Shown: positions 7,984 through 16,186, counted from the stretch's first letter. The stretch: 17,201 bases of DNA from an uncultured Planctomycetaceae bacterium (GCA_937952455.1 CALFYU010000512.1:1-17201); one strand, 5' to 3'. Notes: a model not told the origin generated them from the sequence alone. Numbers and translations are program-made.

Positions 7984-9570
7984 ATGCCCGATTTATTGGC
8001 GTTGGAATTTGAAACCAAGAAAGTCCTGGGGATCGACGCGCAGGTCTCACCGTCGGGCGTCCGGATTCGCAACTGCTTTGAGCTTGTGATTCCTGATGAA
8101 TTGGACGTCTCCGCCAACCGGGAAGAGGCGGGAGAGTGGCTGAAAAAACGACTGGGCGAGCTTAATGTCGCCACCACACAAGTCGTCGCAACGTTCCCCC
8201 GCGAGTTGGCCGTAGTGCGGCACATCGCCATGCCCGACGTGCCGGACGAGGAATTGCCTGAGTTGGTGAGGTATCAGGCCGGTTTGAAATCGGCACTGCC
8301 GGTGGACGAGTTGGCGCTCGATTTCTTGCCGCTGCCCAAAGCCGACGATGCGACCGCCCGGGACGTGTTGATCACGACGATTCCCAAACAGGCGCTCAAA
8401 GAATTGACCGACGTCATTACAGCGTCCGGTTTGCAGCTGGTCACAGCCGGACTGAGTCCCGTCTCGGCGGCGGAGGTTGTGCTGCGATCCGCGCCGGGTT
8501 TGGAGGGGGCGGCCAAGGCTTCACTGGTGGTCACCCGCCACGGGCCGCGAGTGGAAATCTCGATCCTCAAAGGGCCCAATCTCGTTTTTTCGCACTTCAC
8601 GCAAGTGGGCGGAACGGCCGAAACAAATGCCAATCAGGCGGTGATTGCCGCCGTGGCCCGCTCGATGATGGGCTTGACTGGCCCCATCAGCAGCGCGGAC
8701 GTGACACACGCCTGGCTGCTGGGATCGCAGGACGAGTTCGCGGAACTGGCGCCCGCGCTGACTAAGCGGCTCAATCCCAGTGTGCAGATTCTCGATCCGT
8801 TTGAAGCGTCGGGCGTTAAGGCTCAGACCGAACTTCCGCAAAACCGCTCGGCCTATTCGGCATTGGTGGGCAGCCTGTTGGCGCAGTCGCAGCCGCTGGC
8901 GGCACCGGTCGATTTTCTCGCTCCCCGGCAGCCCCCCGTCAAACCGAATCTCAACCGCCGCCGGGCCATCATCGGCACCGCCGCCGCGGCTTGCATCGCG
9001 TTGGCAGTCGGTGGAACGATGTACGTCAAAATCAACAAACTCAATCGCCGGATCGACGACCTCCGCGCGACGCAGTCACAACAGGCCGAGACGATCAAAG
9101 CGGGCGAGCCCATGTTGGAAAAAGTGGCCATCCTCGACGAGTGGACGGCGGACCGGAGGCTGTGGTTGGATGAACTTTATGCGCTCAATGAACAATTGCC
9201 GCCCGCAGACCGCGCGTTCTTAAGTGAGATCCAACTTTCTTTGGGAACCGGCAACAATCCGGCGACAATTGCAATTGATGGATTCTCGCGCGAGCGCAAG
9301 GACGTCGAAAACCTGAGCATGCGCATCCTGCGGCAGGACGCACGATATAAACTCGAAGGCTATCACGACAGAGAGGACGACAAGGATCCCTATCACAAGT
9401 GGAAGTTCGACACGGATATCGAACTCAAACCTGACGCCCCCGCCGTCAAATTGACGGCCGCGAAACCGGCCGTCGACAAGAAAGAGGAGACAGCGGCCGA
9501 GCCGGACTCGTCCGAAAATCAGCCTTCGCCGCCCAGGGCGGAAGGAAAGAAGGAGGAGGCCGCATCATGA
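7984..9570 (+). CDS. gspL: Type II secretion platform protein GspL, PilM-PilN-like
   Basis: Inner-membrane platform protein that in known systems recruits GspE through its cytoplasmic actin-like domain. It has 528 residues, longer than the usual 400. Residues 1-300 resemble the PilM/GspL actin-like fold: LLALEFETKKVLGI at the start, VVATFPRELAVVRHIAMPDVP, and ELVRYQAGLKSALPVDEL, which matches the PilM segment that follows the conserved LP motif. One membrane helix lies at about 328-349 (AIIGTAAAACIALAVGGTMYV). A predicted coiled coil (NRRIDDLRATQSQQAETIK) and a PilN-like periplasmic domain follow, ending in a charged Lys/Glu tail (KKEEAAS). So PilM-like and PilN-like parts sit in one chain, as in GspL. 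The start has AGGGA 5 bases upstream. Confidence 0.85.
   Translation: MPDLLALEFETKKVLGIDAQVSPSGVRIRNCFELVIPDELDVSANREEAGEWLKKRLGELNVATTQVVATFPRELAVVRHIAMPDVPDEELPELVRYQAGLKSALPVDELALDFLPLPKADDATARDVLITTIPKQALKELTDVITASGLQLVTAGLSPVSAAEVVLRSAPGLEGAAKASLVVTRHGPRVEISILKGPNLVFSHFTQVGGTAETNANQAVIAAVARSMMGLTGPISSADVTHAWLLGSQDEFAELAPALTKRLNPSVQILDPFEASGVKAQTELPQNRSAYSALVGSLLAQSQPLAAPVDFLAPRQPPVKPNLNRRRAIIGTAAAACIALAVGGTMYVKINKLNRRIDDLRATQSQQAETIKAGEPMLEKVAILDEWTADRRLWLDELYALNEQLPPADRAFLSEIQLSLGTGNNPATIAIDGFSRERKDVENLSMRILRQDARYKLEGYHDREDDKDPYHKWKFDTDIELKPDAPAVKLTAAKPAVDKKEETAAEPDSSENQPSPPRAEGKKEEAAS
9551..9559 (+). promoter_or_regulatory. Strong Shine-Dalgarno for gspM
   Basis: AGGAGGAGG lies 7 bases before the gspM ATG and inside the end of gspL, encoding part of its Lys/Glu tail. 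It supports the overlapping ATGA start and suggests efficient translational coupling. Confidence 0.7.
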
Positions 9571-10571
9571 ATCGCCGCGAGAAAATTCTTGCGATCGCAT
9601 TGCTGGTTGCCGTCGGTCTCTGGGCCGGGCGGTCGCTGGTGTCGGACGTACTACTGGCTCCGATTACCAACCGCGAAGCAGAAATCAAGGCGCTCGAAAC
9701 GGACGTCGACAAACAGGGCGAACAGATCCAAACGATCATGGCCGCCACAAGAAAATATGCTGAGTTAAAAAAACAAAGTCTGCCGCCCGATGCCTATGAC
9801 GCAGCTGCGCTGCACAAGATCTGGTTGTTGGAAAACGCGGAGGAGGCCGGTCTGCAGAACATTGTCGTCGACCGCAGTCGGATTGTGCCGGTCAAACAGA
9901 CCTATTCCTCGATCGGCATGAAAGTGACCGCCGAGGGAACCTTGAAGCAGGTGGCTGATTTTCTGTTCGCCATGCAGAGCGCTGATCTGCTGCAGAAGGT
10001 GCGTAAGGTGACTCTCCGTACGGACGAGCATCAGGGAGATCCGAAACTTGAGGCGACGATCGAGATTGACGCCGTCGCCATCAATGAAACCGATCCGCGT
10101 GACACGTTGTTCGCCGACGGCCGTGACGAGGCCGTTTCGGCGCTGATGGCGGGGAAAACGCGCGAGCAATATGCATCCGTTACCGATCGCAATCCGTTCG
10201 TACGGGGCTACAACGGACCGCCCCCTCCCAAAGTTGCTGACAAGCAACCCGAAAAAGACGCCGAACCCAAGAAGCCCGGCATCGACGTCGCCGAACATGT
10301 CTATCTCGTCGGCTCGGTCGCCAAGGGGGACCGCTGGGACGCGCTGCTCTATGATCGCACAACCAATCGCGAGACGCTGCTGCGAATGGGAGAAGCGTTC
10401 GAGGTGGCCGGCATCAAAGGGACGGTGGTCACGATCAGCACCGACTATGTGACGATGCGGATCGAGGAGGACGTCTGGCGGTTGGAATTGGGACAGAATC
10501 TGCGGCAGATTGAAAAGGTCCAACCGGCTGCTGCCCAGTCAGACGATCCGACCACCGCGTCAGCCCAGTAA
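9567..10571 (+). CDS. gspM: GspM/PilO-like platform protein with a PilP/GspC-like HR domain
   Basis: Inner-membrane platform partner of GspL, 334 residues, against about 160-200 for classical GspM. The start overlaps the gspL stop and has a strong Shine-Dalgarno. One membrane helix (about 6-26, ILAIALLVAVGLWAG) is followed by a coiled coil and a PilO-like domain (about 85-175) containing YSSIGMKVTAEGTLKQVADF. Residues after about 200 look different: DRNPFV (207-212) recalls the RDPF motif that opens PilP HR domains. After a Pro/Lys linker, YLVGSVAKGDRWDALLYD, GIKGTVVTISTDYVTMR and WRLELGQ (about 244-316) show the small beta-barrel pattern of PilP and GspC HR domains. The PilO-like assignment is firm; the HR assignment is by motif and needs a profile search. 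Confidence 0.8.
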   Translation: MNRREKILAIALLVAVGLWAGRSLVSDVLLAPITNREAEIKALETDVDKQGEQIQTIMAATRKYAELKKQSLPPDAYDAAALHKIWLLENAEEAGLQNIVVDRSRIVPVKQTYSSIGMKVTAEGTLKQVADFLFAMQSADLLQKVRKVTLRTDEHQGDPKLEATIEIDAVAINETDPRDTLFADGRDEAVSALMAGKTREQYASVTDRNPFVRGYNGPPPPKVADKQPEKDAEPKKPGIDVAEHVYLVGSVAKGDRWDALLYDRTTNRETLLRMGEAFEVAGIKGTVVTISTDYVTMRIEEDVWRLELGQNLRQIEKVQPAAAQSDDPTTASAQ

Positions 10572-10749
10572 CGTCGACGCGACGCATCGGGATGCAATGC
10601 CGCCGGTTCACGCCCCGCTTTTGAGATCTGCGTAACTGCTTGCGCCGGATTTCGTTGCGTGCCCAAGCGCCGACCTCCTCCCGTCGGATTGAAGCGGGAA
10701 AAAAGATTGCTCTTAAACAGGCAATTCGGGACTGCCGAGCGCGGGATTC

Positions 10750-10779
10750 CTCACAAACTTGGCAAACTTTGCCGATAAT
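10750..10779 (+). promoter_or_regulatory. Putative gspD promoter
   Basis: CTCACA (10750-10755; four matches to TTGACA) is 18 bases from GATAAT (10774-10779; five matches to TATAAT). The -10 box is embedded in TTTGCCGATAAT, similar to the sequence before the BON gene. Transcription would begin about 100 bases before the gspD start. Confidence 0.4.
10761..10773. promoter_or_regulatory. Operator-like inverted repeat in the putative gspD promoter
   Basis: GGCAAA-C-TTTGCC is a perfect inverted repeat around one central base, sitting between the proposed -35 and -10 boxes. A repressor bound there would block polymerase. The arms are short, so chance is possible. Confidence 0.3.
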
Positions 10780-10888
10780 GACGGTAATCCCGATTGTGAG
10801 GATTGTCTGTCCGTCCATTGCGCCCTTGCTCAAATCACATCTCTACTTTGAGTGCGGCGGAATATCCCTATCAACCGGAGTCGGTTCC

Positions 10889-13800
10889 TTGCCCATTTCA
10901 AAACTCAAACTGCCGCTCGTTTGTGTGATCACCTTGGGTACAGCGCTGCTGCTAGTTCCCCCAAAGGCGAATTTCGCCGGGGAGAAAGCGTCGCGGGGCG
11001 CTCAAAAGCACCAAGAGGCCCTCGACGTCGCCCGCTCGTTTCAACATGAAACCGGCAGCGACTCAGAGCCTACGGTGCGCCTGTTTTATCTCAATGAAAA
11101 ATGGGAGATCGTGCTCAAGGACGTTGCCGAGTCGATGGGCAAAACGCTCGTCGCCGATCGCGTTCCGGTGGGATATTACACGCGCCGTGACGGCCGGATG
11201 TACCCGCCGGAAACCGCACTGAACATTCTCAATCGCGCTTTGACGCGCAAGCATTACCGCCTGGTGATCAAGGGAGAGTTTTTGGTCGTCCTCGACAAAA
11301 ACGCGACCCGCAAGAAATACGAACCTGCTGTCGTTCCGGTATACGATCCTTACGAGGAACGTACCGAAACGGCGAGTTCAAAACGAGACGCAATTCAACG
11401 GGTCAATCATGACGAGCCAGAAGCGGCCATCGATCGCGCCGCGCCGGCCCTCGCTGCGCAGCCGCCCGCCGAAGAGCCGGAGATCGCCTCCGTCGCCATT
11501 CAACCCGCGCGTCGCCGGGCCGTCGACTTGGCGCGGGCCATTTATAAGGGATTCAAACCCGCGGCCCGCTTGGTTGACGCCGGTCCGGCTGATTTGCCGG
11601 GATTCCTGGTAACGCACCACGTGCTGCAAACCGCCGCGGACGGGAAACGACTCAAAACCACCGACCTCAAGCTGGCGGTCGGTATCGACGCGGCGAACAA
11701 TGAACTGATCGTGGAGGGGCCCGAAGTGCAGGTCGAGTCGATGTTAGACCTCGTCGACCGGCTGGACGCGCTGCGCCTCCGTCCCGCAGAGACGGTCCGC
11801 CTGATGGCCGGCAAAAACGACGTCGGCCGGATGCAGCGGTCGCTGCGTCCGGTGATTAAGGACCTGATTGCGCAAGCCGATCAACCGCCGGCCGACGATG
11901 CCCAACCCCCACAGCAGCCGCAAAAAGAGGGACAACCCGGAGAGGATCAGCCGGAGCTGTCGGATCTGGTGGGGGGTCTCAAAGGAGAGGTCGCGGTCGA
12001 GTCCGTCCCCGGGTTGGGAGTCTTGATTCTCCGCGGCAGCCCGGCGGACACCGAAGCGGTCATGCGGATCATCGAGGAAATTCAGCGTCTGGGGCAAGGG
12101 GCGGCGCCGGACATTCAGGTGCTGCACCTCAAGCACGTCCGCTCCACCGCGCTGGCCAATCTGTTGATGCAATTGTATGAGAAATTGCTGAGCGGACGTT
12201 CGGAATCGGCGCAGCAGATCCAGCCGGCGATCATTCTGCCGGTCGTGACCCCCAATGCAATCGTCATTTTGGCGCCGGCGGCGGATATGCAGTCGATCTT
12301 GAAATTGGCTGATGAACTCGACCAGCCGGTCGCGCCAGGGACGCAATTTCAAGTGTTCCGCTTAAAGAGTGCCGTCGCGTCACAGGTCGTGGATATCGTG
12401 ACCGAGTTTTACGCCGAACGTGGTGGACTGGGACCGGAAATCAAAATCACGGCCGACCCGCGGACCAACACGGTCTTCTTGCACGCCGGCCCGCGCGATA
12501 TGGAAGAAATCGGCGCGCTGATCGTCGAGATCGACAAAGAGGATTCCGACTCGATCAATCAGATGCGATTCTTCCGTCTGCAGAACGCCGTCGCCGACGA
12601 ATTGGCTGAGACGCTCAATACGGCGATTCAGAGCATTCTCAATCCGCAGATGACGACCGGAACTGGCCAAGGCGGAATTATCGGTGGACAAGCCGGCGGG
12701 GGTGAGGGGGCGCAAGAAATTCGCGGCATCCGTTCCACGATCTTGCAGTTCATTCAAAAAGAGGGGGGAAATGAAAAGATTCTCCGCTCCGGCATCCTCA
12801 GCGATATCCGCGTCACGTCCGACCCGCGGACGAATTCACTGATGGTCGTCGCTCCCGAGGCGAGTATGCCATTGATGGCGGCGCTCGTTGAGCAGTTGGA
12901 CCAACCGTCGGCGACCGTGGCCGAGATGCGGATGTTCAAACTGATCAATGCCGACGCCGTGGCCGTGGTCCAGATTCTGGAGACGCTGTTTCAGACACAG
13001 GGGCAACAAGAGGACCAACTCGGCGTACAGATCGCCGGTGCTGAAGGAGCGGACAACAACCTGGTCCCACTGCGATTCACCTCCGATGCCCGCACGAATA
13101 CGATTATCGCCCAAGGAGGTGCCGAGGCCCTGCGTGTGGCGGAGGCCGTTATTCTGCGGCTGGATGCTGACAAGATCCGCGAGCGGGAGACGAGCGTCTA
13201 CCGTTTGAAAAACAAACGGGCCGAGGACGTCGCCGCGGCGATCAATCAGTTCCTGGCCGAGCGGCAAGTGGTCGAGGAAGAACGGACGGAACTGGGCAGC
13301 CTGTTCGCCCAGATCGAACGGGAAGTAATTGTCGTCCCCGAGCCGATCAGCAACACGCTGATCATCAGCGCCACGCCGCGGTATTTCGAAGATATCACCC
13401 GGCTGGTGATGCAACTCGACTCGCAGCCTGAGGAAGTGATCATCCAAGCCCTGTTGGTCGAAGTCCAACTGGAGAACACCGATGAGTTCGGCGTGGAACT
13501 GGGCGTGCAGGATTCAATCTTGTTTGATCGTAGCGTGATATCTCCCGACGATATTACGACGATCACACAGACGATCAACTCGCCCGGCACCGGCATTTCG
13601 CCACACAACCAGCAGACCATTTCACCGGCAAGCACGCCCGGTTCTCCGTTTAACAACACAAATCAGTTGGGGAACAATACGATCAACCCTGCAAGTGTGG
13701 GAACGCAGGGGTTGAGCAACTTCGCGGTGGGGCGCGGCAACGCCGATCTGGGATTTGGCGGTTTGGTGCTCTCGGCCAGTTCGGAAAGCATCAGCGTGCT

Positions 13801-14668
13801 GATTCGCGCTCTGTCTCAGGTGCGGAATGTCGAGGTGCTCAGCCGCCCGCAGATCCGCACGCTGGATAACCTCACCGCCGAAATCCAGGTCGGTCAGGAC
13901 GTGCCGATTGTTCAAAGCGTCAGCACCAACCCCCTCGGAGCCGCTTATCCCAACGTGCAGCAGGATCGGGCGGGTATTATCCTGAGCGTCAAACCCCGCA
14001 TCACCCCCGAAGGCAACGTGGTCATGGAAGTCTTGGCGGTCAAAAGCAAGTATGATCTGACGCCCGGTTCCGGCGTGCCCATTTTCACTGACGCCACCAA
14101 CGGCAACGTGGTGGAGTCTCCCGTCAAAGATATCACGTCGGCCAGTGCGGTCGTCTCCGCCAAGTCGGGGCAAACGATCGTGCTGGGGGGCATGATCACC
14201 AAAGACACCACGCACGTGGAACGCAAAGTGCCGTTTTTGGGCGACCTGCCATTGTTGGGGAATGCCTTCCGCTACGAATTCGATCAAAACAAACGCTCGG
14301 AATTGCTGATCTTCCTTACGCCGCGGATCATTCACGACGATTCCGTTTCGGAATGGATCAAGCAGGTCGAAACCGAACGGATTCACTTCTTCGCCGAAGA
14401 GGCGGAAGCGATTCACGGGCCGATTTATGCCCTGCCTGAAGATGAACTGTACTGCCCGCCGGACATGGGAACTCCGCCGACGGTCATGCCGCCGCCTGAA
14501 GTGCCGCCTATGGCGCCCGAGGCGATCGACGAACAAGGCATTCCCACGTCGCAAATGCCCGGTCGTTCCCGGCAAGCGGGGTTGGAGCAACCGCTGGGTG
14601 AAACGCCGCAACTGCTGCAGTTAAACGAGGAGTTTTACGATGAGGAAACGCCGGATTACGCAAAGTAA
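10889..14668 (+). CDS. gspD: Giant type II secretion outer-membrane secretin GspD
   Basis: Outer-membrane channel of the T2SS. I take the TTG at 10889 (GGAG 8 bases upstream) because it opens a signal peptide, MPISKLKLPLVCVITLGTAL. The protein is about 1259 residues; classical GspD has about 650-700. Domains: N0-like 63-136 (VRLFYLNEKWEIVLKDVAE); seven N1-type repeats, about 210-295, 300-403, 405-481, 481-553, 553-673, 673-760 and 761-847, several with a D(P/A)RTNT/S strand (12455, 12821, 13085); secretin barrel 848-1151 with VEVLSRPQIRTLDN from about 980 and VPFLGDLPLLG at 1114-1124; and a Pro-rich tail. Asn/Thr/Ser-rich sequence (about 887-940) interrupts the barrel. An upstream ATG at 10778 is in frame but gives no signal peptide. 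Confidence 0.93.
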   Translation: MPISKLKLPLVCVITLGTALLLVPPKANFAGEKASRGAQKHQEALDVARSFQHETGSDSEPTVRLFYLNEKWEIVLKDVAESMGKTLVADRVPVGYYTRRDGRMYPPETALNILNRALTRKHYRLVIKGEFLVVLDKNATRKKYEPAVVPVYDPYEERTETASSKRDAIQRVNHDEPEAAIDRAAPALAAQPPAEEPEIASVAIQPARRRAVDLARAIYKGFKPAARLVDAGPADLPGFLVTHHVLQTAADGKRLKTTDLKLAVGIDAANNELIVEGPEVQVESMLDLVDRLDALRLRPAETVRLMAGKNDVGRMQRSLRPVIKDLIAQADQPPADDAQPPQQPQKEGQPGEDQPELSDLVGGLKGEVAVESVPGLGVLILRGSPADTEAVMRIIEEIQRLGQGAAPDIQVLHLKHVRSTALANLLMQLYEKLLSGRSESAQQIQPAIILPVVTPNAIVILAPAADMQSILKLADELDQPVAPGTQFQVFRLKSAVASQVVDIVTEFYAERGGLGPEIKITADPRTNTVFLHAGPRDMEEIGALIVEIDKEDSDSINQMRFFRLQNAVADELAETLNTAIQSILNPQMTTGTGQGGIIGGQAGGGEGAQEIRGIRSTILQFIQKEGGNEKILRSGILSDIRVTSDPRTNSLMVVAPEASMPLMAALVEQLDQPSATVAEMRMFKLINADAVAVVQILETLFQTQGQQEDQLGVQIAGAEGADNNLVPLRFTSDARTNTIIAQGGAEALRVAEAVILRLDADKIRERETSVYRLKNKRAEDVAAAINQFLAERQVVEEERTELGSLFAQIEREVIVVPEPISNTLIISATPRYFEDITRLVMQLDSQPEEVIIQALLVEVQLENTDEFGVELGVQDSILFDRSVISPDDITTITQTINSPGTGISPHNQQTISPASTPGSPFNNTNQLGNNTINPASVGTQGLSNFAVGRGNADLGFGGLVLSASSESISVLIRALSQVRNVEVLSRPQIRTLDNLTAEIQVGQDVPIVQSVSTNPLGAAYPNVQQDRAGIILSVKPRITPEGNVVMEVLAVKSKYDLTPGSGVPIFTDATNGNVVESPVKDITSASAVVSAKSGQTIVLGGMITKDTTHVERKVPFLGDLPLLGNAFRYEFDQNKRSELLIFLTPRIIHDDSVSEWIKQVETERIHFFAEEAEAIHGPIYALPEDELYCPPDMGTPPTVMPPPEVPPMAPEAIDEQGIPTSQMPGRSRQAGLEQPLGETPQLLQLNEEFYDEETPDYAK

Positions 14669-14746
14669 GCCGTTTCCCACATGGCCGGGGCAGTCACGGC
14701 CGGCGACTCCAATCCGATTTTCCACCACTCGTTTGGGTGAGTCACA

Positions 14747-16015
14747 ATGAAACATGTCAAGCCGCTCTTACTTGTCTTCGCCGCGACGTCTCTCATGACG
14801 ACCGGTTGTGCCAGCCTCGGACTCGGCTCCTTCGCCTTAGGGGAAAAGAAGCCGGCCTATCCGCTGGCGACCAAGGAACGTCCCGCGACGCAAATCGTTG
14901 CCATGTGGCGTCCGTCGCGCGGTACGCACGAAGGACGTCCCACCCGCGGGTTTGCCGGGAATATCATGTTCTTCACTTCCCGGGACACGATGCCGGCGCT
15001 CGTCAACGGCACGGTCCGCGTGTACGTGTTCGACGACCAAGGAACGATCGAAGAACAAGGAAAACCGATTCAGCAGTATGATTTCCCGGCGGATGCATGG
15101 AACAGCTATGCGGAGCTGAGCAAGATCGGCCCGTCGTATAGCGTATTTATCCCCTACCCGCGTCCCGGCAAACACGAGGCGAACTGTACGGTCTCGCTAC
15201 GCTTGGTTCCCGCAGACGGCGGACCGGCACTGTTCTCTGAAGAGGCGCATATCACCCTCGACGGCACGCGCAACAACAAGACCCTGTTCAGCCGTTCGTC
15301 AAAAGACACGATCGACAAACTGGCCGACAAGAAAGAGGACCAGCCGGTCACGCAATCGTATTCCATCGTGCGAAAGAAAATTGTTCCCCAGCGCGTTGAA
15401 CCAGAATCGGACACGCAGCAACACATGACCGAGGGGATCCAGGCCGCACTCGCGGAGCGGATGCCCGCTGATGACAGTGATAATCGCATTGAGCAAGTCG
15501 GGTTTGAGTCCGCGGACACCGACGACAAGCTCCGGAATGACCGCGCCGAATTCATCCGCTCGCGACTAGCAGACCGCCGCTCGCAGCGCCACGCCAAACA
15601 GGATCAGCCGGAACGCTCCGCGTCAACGAAGCACCCGCTGCGACGTAACGTCCATCCGATTGAAGAATTTGCCGACGAGGCCCCCGAAGCCTTGACGGAT
15701 GACGACGCGTTTGGCGAAGACTTCGACCGCGACGACGACGCGATCTCTGAATTGTTGCGGGAAAAAGCACCGCAGAAAACGCGCAGGCATCGGCTAGGCG
15801 CCAAGGGCAGCGACGCGATCACCGTAGACATGTCCGGCCTGCACGGCGGCGAAACGCACCGCCGGGAACAACGATCGCAGCGGCCGCGTAACGTCTTCGA
15901 ACGGCAGATCCATCCGCTGTCCGACTTGGAAGGTGCGTTCGACTTAAAGGAACAGGACGAATTTTCGGCGTTCGATCACGTCGACGAGGACGTTGTCAGA
16001 CCGCTTAACGACTGA
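14747..16015 (+). CDS. Putative lipoprotein of unknown function downstream of gspD
   Basis: 422 residues, starting 78 bases after gspD. The N terminus MKHVKPLLLVFAATSLMTTG followed by Cys21 is a lipoprotein-like signal, although Thr-Thr-Gly is a weak lipobox. Residues 45-175 form a probable beta-rich domain (PTRGFAGNIMFF, VNGTVRVYVFDDQGT, YSVFIPYPRPG, TVSLRLVP, EEAHITLDG) that I cannot assign to a named family. From about 185 the chain is highly charged and probably disordered, with two related patches, NVHPIEEFADEAPEA and QIHPLSDLEGAFD. Its position suggests co-transcription with gspD and perhaps a role at the secretin, but that is inference. No Shine-Dalgarno of note is visible before the ATG. 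Confidence 0.85.
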   Translation: MKHVKPLLLVFAATSLMTTGCASLGLGSFALGEKKPAYPLATKERPATQIVAMWRPSRGTHEGRPTRGFAGNIMFFTSRDTMPALVNGTVRVYVFDDQGTIEEQGKPIQQYDFPADAWNSYAELSKIGPSYSVFIPYPRPGKHEANCTVSLRLVPADGGPALFSEEAHITLDGTRNNKTLFSRSSKDTIDKLADKKEDQPVTQSYSIVRKKIVPQRVEPESDTQQHMTEGIQAALAERMPADDSDNRIEQVGFESADTDDKLRNDRAEFIRSRLADRRSQRHAKQDQPERSASTKHPLRRNVHPIEEFADEAPEALTDDDAFGEDFDRDDDAISELLREKAPQKTRRHRLGAKGSDAITVDMSGLHGGETHRREQRSQRPRNVFERQIHPLSDLEGAFDLKEQDEFSAFDHVDEDVVRPLND

Positions 16016-16016
16016 G

Positions 16017-16030
16017 AATCGCCGGCGATT
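16017..16030. repeat. Perfect 14-bp palindrome
   Basis: AATCGCCGGCGATT is identical to its reverse complement and begins two bases after the lipoprotein stop codon. It lies 28 bases before the TTGTCG of the next putative promoter. It could be a protein-binding dyad; as a terminator it would have almost no loop and is followed only by GGGACGTTTT. Confidence 0.4.
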
Positions 16031-16044
16031 GGGACGTTTTCACA

Positions 16045-16073
16045 TTGTCGGACCGCATTTGCGGCGATAATAT
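16045..16073 (+). promoter_or_regulatory. Putative promoter of the BON-domain gene
   Basis: TTGTCG (16045-16050) lies 17 bases before TAATAT (16068-16073), or 15 before GATAAT (16066-16071). The surrounding TTTGCGGCGATAATATTAAA is unusually AT-rich at its end for this locus. The 186-base gap to the gene has no other supported feature apart from the palindrome and the Shine-Dalgarno. Confidence 0.4.
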
Positions 16074-16186
16074 TAAAATGGCTGCTTGGGTACGACGCAG
16101 AACTCTTTGGACAAGCCAGCCGTGGGACCCGGTCAAACACAGCTGGACGAAGTTGCACCCGACAGGCCGACTGTAATCAAGTGCTC

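Larger units (their letters stand above)
10572..10888 (+). other. gspM-gspD gap with promoter-like sequence and dyad
   Basis: These 317 bases hold no supported gene. The gspD frame stays open back to 10640, but the extra residues look non-coding and precede the signal peptide. A GATAAT (10774-10779) with CTCACA 18 bases upstream is a promoter candidate, and a perfect 6-bp inverted repeat (10761-10773) lies directly before it. CCGGAG, with its GGAG at 10877-10880, is the likely gspD ribosome binding site. No T-rich terminator is visible after gspM. Confidence 0.5.

Noticed and set aside
7796..8089. Possible small gene between gspK and gspL
   Set aside because: No ribosome binding site or motif, Trp- and Arg-rich composition, and it overlaps the gspL start in another frame.
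10640..10888. N-terminal extension of gspD
   Set aside because: In frame but without protein-like features; it would bury the signal peptide about 83 residues inside and covers the putative promoter and palindrome.
12455..13102. Repeated DPRTNT-type sequence as a possible DNA repeat or recombination site
   Set aside because: The three copies are similar as protein but differ in codons, so they reflect domain repetition in GspD and not a DNA element.
13622..14611. Minus-strand open frame of 329 codons opposite gspD
   Set aside because: His/Arg-rich composition typical of antisense shadows in GC-rich genes; it overlaps the conserved secretin barrel sequence.
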